Shown here: positions 59,745-64,000 of the stretch, in pieces
Layout: each line of letters opens with the position of its first letter
Position numbering within the stretch: the stretch's first letter is position 1
NCBI RefSeq assembly: GCF_004379255.2
Contig: NC_056034.1
Span: 34,785,262 to 34,849,261 of the forward strand
DNA: 64,000 nucleotides
Origin: Salvia splendens
Lineage: Eukaryota > Streptophyta > Magnoliopsida > Lamiales > Lamiaceae
Direction of reading: 5' to 3'
The notes under the pieces: generated by a model
What the model was told of the DNA's origin: nothing
Databases searched by the model: none
The model's input: the letters and a program-made list of their open reading frames with translations, nothing else
Translations under genes and position numbers: made by a program

Positions 59745-60650
59745 ATGGATATTTCTCTACAATCGGTCGTCCTTTACCAAGGCAAATGGACTGCGGATTG
59801 TGACACAATCCTCGTCGATACTTTGGTGAGCAAGCAGAGTGAAATGCAATGCATCAACCCGCTCTTCCCCCGATGGAGTGTATTGCGTAGTGTGGCCTCG
59901 GAAATCCGGAGCATCGCCGGAGTCAAATTTTCTGCGGCTGAAGTGGATGGACGTGTTGATGTGCTCCATACACGCTACAAAACATTCAAGAAGGTCGTCA
60001 ACTTCTCGGGCGCGAGATGGGATCAGCCAACCAAGTCTGTGATTGCTTCTGACGAAGTGTGGGTTCAAATCTTGGAGGTATGAAGTCATGCTCTCTTGGT
60101 TCAATAGTCTTCTCCTTCCATGTGAAATAACAATATTTATCTTGTTGTGCATCGTCTACCCGTCTATGTTGTGTAGAAATATGAATTGGCCAAAGCATAC
60201 TACCATCACGAAGAGCCCATCTTTCCTGCCCTTGCGTGTCTATTTGGGATGGACGACGTGAAATTGGAGCATTCAACGGAAGTGATTGTCCTATCCGACG
60301 ACACGGAGAAGCTTCCAAGTGAGTCATCTTTGTTTGTTGCAGGAACATTTGACGAAGAAGTTAACTCCCCGGTGACATTTCCTCGTGGACCTGTTCGACG
60401 CAAGTTGTTTGACGAAGAACATCCAATTATGGACATGGAGTCCAGCACCAAATGTTCTTCTGATGGGCCTTCACAAGTGAGGTCCAAGGAGGGGAGGACT
60501 TATCGAAAACCCCCACCGCATATGCTCGCTCCTGCCGGTCAGTTGTATATCTCCCCGAAGGGAAGCTGTTGTGGTTCCTACTCACCCATTGAGGGGTTCA
60601 CTACTAAAAATTTGACATATTATTACATTAAATTAGTCACACTTTATTAA
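59745..60650 (+). CDS. Myb/SANT-like DNA-binding domain protein
   Basis: Two exons, 59745-60077 and 60177-60650 (GT-AG, phase 0). The start codon at 59745 has a good context (AGCCATGG). Exon 1 encodes YQGKWTADCDTILVDTLVSK, SVASEIRSIAGVKFSAAEVD, GRVDVLHTRYKTFKKVVNFS and DEVWVQILE. This is the W...F/V...W layout of the Myb/SANT-like (Myb_DNA-bind_3) domain: the first tryptophan in GKWT, the L-x-x-x-x-x-x-x-F-K helix and the late D-E-V-W. Exon 2 begins KYELAKAYYHHEEPIFPALA, also typical, then an acidic, serine-rich tail. The stop at 60648 is preceded by a tail of low resemblance, so the last exon may really end earlier or splice on. Relatives occur both in PIF/Harbinger elements and in host genes. 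No element ends were found around this copy. Confidence 0.75.
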
Positions 60651-60659
60651 AACTGTGAG

Positions 60660-61190
60660 CATAGATACTCAAACAATACATTGATCTTTCATCACATTTA
60701 TATCATACACTAACGTTACACTGGAGTTAGATGTCATTTGAACAATCATATACTCACACTTCTGTTACGTAGAATAATGGAAACTTGCTCCTATTATTGC
60801 TCAAGGAATATATATTTTCATAAGTGAATATTTAAACATGATTCTAAAAAGGAAAATTCAAATTAAGTAGAAATTATTTGTTTTATTGTATACTCCATAA
60901 ATTTTTTTATATTAATACTTTAAAATTATTATTATATTATTGATTTATATGATGTGTTTTATTTATTTAAATTTTAAGCGTTACATTAATTAACCAAGTC
61001 ATATATGGAACTAACCTTAATCTTAATGTTACATTGTAATTTAAAATATATATAAAATGTATAAAAACTTTAAACTACGCAGCGTCATTGAATTCTTACT
61101 TTTCGTGAAAAAGTACATTATTTTTATTCCTCCCGCCTACAATTTTTAGGGAATTAGCGGTTGATTACCAAAAATTTTCTATTCCTCCCG
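60660..61190. other. AT-rich intergenic DNA
   Basis: No coding or repeat signal was seen. ATTCCTCCCGCCTACAA occurs twice at about 61121 and 61171, just before the presumed transcription start of the next gene. Confidence 0.5.
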
Positions 61191-61429
61191 CCTACAAACC
61201 CAAAACCCTACCCCTCTCAAATTTCAACATCTTCTCGTTGGGGAAAAAATAGTGACAGTCTCGGACTCTCGGATTACTTCGCACAGGAGAAGAGAGTACG
61301 CTAGCGTGTTCAGGTATTTTTGTCATCCTTGCCCTATCTATAGATCTATAGATTGTTTTAACACTTCTCTTTAATTCTCTATATTTTGCGGTGTAATTGA
61401 ATCTTCGAATCATTCAATTTGTATATGAA

Positions 61430-61972
61430 TTTTTTGGGGTATGTTATTCCTTTCCAATTGGGGTAATTTACGAATTACATTGCTGTTTGTGGATAGGTGG
61501 GTTTAGTGTTTAAGATTTTGATGATTTGTTGATTGTGTCTAGTGAAAATGAGAGGGATTCATGTCATGGGCGTTTTTGTGTTATTGTTTGATCGGATTGG
61601 CTGTTTCTGATTGCATTCAGTATTCTAATCATTCAATCCTAAAAGTTTTCTATGCTTATTTTATTATTGTAATATATGCAGTTATGGCTTCTAAAGGACG
61701 AAGGCAATGTAAAAAGAATGTTCGTTTACAAGATGAATCAGATATATCACATCAAAGGTTGACAAATCCTGAAGGTAAAAAGACAATTGGATAGAGCATG
61801 CTCATGCTCATCAATTGGTTTTATTTGATTTTTGCTGTATGATATTCTTTTCCAAGTGGGGGGTTATTTACACATTACACTGCTCTTTGTAGATATGTGG
61901 GTTTTGTGTTTTGGATGTTGATGATTTCTTGAATGTGTTTAGTGAAAAAGAGATGGATTCATGTCTTGGGTG
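61430..61972. repeat. Duplicated segment around the first coding exon
   Basis: About 130 bases at 61440-61570 (TTATTCCTTTCCAATTGGGG ... GAGAGGGATTCATGTCATGGG) recur, diverged, at 61840-61972 (ATATTCTTTTCCAAGTGGGG ... GAGATGGATTCATGTCTTGGG). The ATG exon lies between them. Confidence 0.7.
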
Positions 61973-63214
61973 TCTTGTTTGAGATGTATTTGCTAGTTTT
62001 ATATGGTTGTTTAGTGATGGAGTGCAGAACTTGATCTTTTTTTTTTACTTTGAATGTGAAATGTAGCAAGGAGATATATCCTTAATCATTTTGCGCATTG
62101 TTTTTCCACCGCTGATTTTGCCTTTGCCTGTTGTAATTTATCAGTTAAGGACATAAAATAGGCATTTAGTGTCTATTACTGTATTTATTGTTGATGCTTC
62201 TCGGGTTATTAGCCTTGCGCCAAATGGATAGGGTAATCTATAGGTTGTATGCTTTTCTTCATTTTCATATTTTTTTTGCCAAAGGAGCTTGCATTTGTCG
62301 CGTCTACCCTCTTTTTGTGTTAAGTTTCTATGTGGACTTACTTTTGTACATGGAAATAATTTAATCTATTTGAATATACATTTTATAATGATATGCAGAT
62401 TTTACTACCAGAACTACATTAGGCAGAAGAATTTATAATAGAAACATACATCAAGAAGATTCAAACATAGTCACACATTCAAACCATGAGGATATGAGCA
62501 TTGATATTTGCCAAAGTCGTAGGGAAGGACAGACCTGGTCAAGTAAGAATGATGGGTCAAGGAGTGTGTCCCTCAGATGTGTGGAATGGAACTCCTATAA
62601 ACACATCAGATCGTTTACTAAGTGAGTATAGAGAAAAAATTGCACGACTAGAGGCAATGCTTGGAGTACAACAAAGACCTTGTGCTTCACAAGCAGACGC
62701 AAGGCCAAATGCGATAGCATCTGAATCTCGTTCACTACGTTCTACAACGGCTGAAACTGATCAGGTATCTTTATTATTTTTTTTACAGTTCTGACTTCTG
62801 AAATATATATATCATAGTCATATATATATATATAGATTTAAAATGCTTATTTATTTATTTTGGTTTCTTGGAGGTTGGAAAATATGTTTCTTTGAGAAGT
62901 ATTCTCACGAAGAAAATCGTTGCTAAAGGATTTATTCAGAGCATTGATCCAAATAAAAAAGTTGGGGGACAAATGTTAGGATTGAATTGGTGTGAAATTA
63001 ATGTTAAAGTTGTGATTGAGCCGAAGGAACAATTGATTAGGCCTTACGACAACTTTCAAGAGCTTTCCCAGACAGTTGGTGATATGATTGCTTGGCCATC
63101 TTCCTTGGTATTCTCTATCAATTATTTATTACTACTATATAATTATTAAATGCATTTTAGTTTGATTCTAAGTATATTTTCATCTTATATATGTAGGTGA
63201 CTCCCATTGAGTAG
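61684..63214 (+). CDS. Ptta/En/Spm transposase-like protein (DUF8039-type), probable gene or relic
   Basis: Proposed exons: 61684-61774, an exon ending at 62764, 62874-63107 and 63197-63214. They encode MASKGRRQCKKNVRLQDESD, then VVGKDRPGQVRMMGQGVCPS and IARLEAMLGVQQRP (short coiled coil), then KYVSLRSILTKKIVAKGFIQ, KVGGQMLGLNWCEINVKVVI and QLIRPYDNFQELSQTVGDMI, ending AWPSSL-VTPIE. This is the layout of plant proteins annotated as Ptta/En/Spm transposase-like with a DUF8039 tail. If exon 2 starts at 62399 (good acceptor ATATGCAG) the frame differs by one base from the conserved part. Starting it at 62499 keeps the frame open but has a weak acceptor. An untranslated first exon with donor near 61317 is likely. 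The early stop in the last exon and the frame problem leave open whether this is functional. Confidence 0.6.
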
Positions 63215-63219
63215 TGACA

Positions 63220-64000
63220 ATTTCTTGATTCATATGGATTCAAGGTAATCTATTGTTAATTAGTTAACTAATTATATTGATTACATGATCAATCTTGGTT
63301 TATTCTGTTTAGTGTTTCTTTCAACGTTAAATAATTTGTTCTAGGAAGTTGATTTATTTGAGGTTTTATTCTATAGAACACATGTAACTTTTCAACTCAT
63401 GATAGTAATTTAAAATTTTTAAATTTTTTGCAGGGCACGTTGCAGAGGAACTTGTTCTTTCGACGAATAGGAAGAAGAGGCTCACAACAAATGTGTTATG
63501 CTCTTTATAATAGATTATGCTTTATAGTCTGTGCTAGTATGCTCACAGAGTTTAAGAAGAAAATGAATTGGCATTTCATATTGTTGGAATACATGTTTAG
63601 AGTTTTGAAATACTTTGGATTTTTATATATTTGAAAGTTAATTTATTTACATGATTTGTTGATAAAAGTTTGTTGGATTATTAATTTTAGTTTATTTTTG
63701 TATTTTGTATATGGAAGTAACAAAAATATTTATATATTTAAAAAATATATAATTTTAAGCATTTAAAGGATGAAATTATATTTTTTTAATATTCGAAGGA
63801 CCAATGTATAAATTATGGAAATTCGTAGGTGAAAATTGTAAATTACATACAATCAGGGGGGTAATGTAATTAGAACCATTCACATGTGGTATTTTTAAAA
63901 ATTTTCATACGTACTAAGATAGTGTAATCTCAGATTATGTCTTATGACATTCTTGAATGACACTACAAGTGATTTTACATTACGTTTCCAAGTGAAATAG
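63220..64000. other. 3' flank of the En/Spm-like gene, AT-rich
   Basis: A possible extra exon follows TTTTTTGCAG at 63433 (GGCACGTTGCAGAGG...), likely 3' UTR or a continuation lost after the early stop. CACTACAAG at about 63961 resembles the end of a CACTA transposon, but only nine bases match and the window ends. Nothing else was recognised. Confidence 0.4.

Noticed and set aside
63961..63969. Left end of a CACTA transposon (CACTACAAG)
   Set aside because: Only nine bases match, the usual following AAA is absent, and the window ends before the element could be confirmed.

Overview
This window is nuclear DNA from a flowering plant, most likely a eudicot. The evidence is spliced plant genes with GT-AG introns (an HD-Zip class II homeobox gene and a GRXC4-like glutaredoxin), plant-type LTR retrotransposons (Athila, Ty1-copia, TRIM) and plant DNA transposons (Stowaway, PIF/Harbinger, hAT). 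The species cannot be read from the sequence. The DNA is AT-rich and dominated by mobile elements. I see no rRNA gene, intact tRNA gene or CRISPR array.

Layout. 1-1.6 kb holds a Ty3/gypsy gag start and a long terminal repeat (LTR) on the minus strand. 2.4-4.1 kb holds a foldback repeat, an unrecognised ORF and a 301-bp LTR. 4.3-7.6 kb is best read as one 3.3-kb solo LTR. 9-11.1 kb has a decayed copia RNase H and a 1.15-kb Stowaway-like element. The first host gene is the HD-Zip II gene at 12.92-13.63 kb (three exons), which has an N-terminal EAR-like repressor motif but ends before the usual C-terminal CPSCE motif. 15.9-20.5 kb carries a broken PIF/Harbinger element, a Stowaway MITE, a hAT transposase fragment and a GT-rich repeat inside another element.

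The centre (23.8-45.2 kb) is a nest. A Tork-like copia element (24375-44424) received a 14.3-kb Athila element (28560-42851, target duplication GAACC). The Athila gag then received a 0.9-kb hAT-like element (39887-40805) that contains a tRNA-like stretch. Two TRIM elements of one family flank the nest. Their LTRs carry a plant snRNA-type upstream element (USE) plus TATA pair.

The right third (45.9-64 kb) has two hAT-type elements whose ends are packed with short self-complementary repeats, and the 3' exons of a glutaredoxin gene. A 6.75-kb copia element with apparently identical 1008-bp LTRs but a dead interior sits next to that gene and probably in its first intron. Beyond it lie a two-exon Myb/SANT-like gene and a multi-exon gene related to plant Ptta/En/Spm transposase-like proteins.

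No operon-like gene cooperation exists here. The relationships are insertional. I found no clear new biological system. The observations most worth checking are the USE/TATA promoter of the TRIMs, the tRNA-like insert, the terminal repeat arrays of the hAT elements, the recently moved but defective copia with TG...TA termini, and the early end of the HD-Zip protein.
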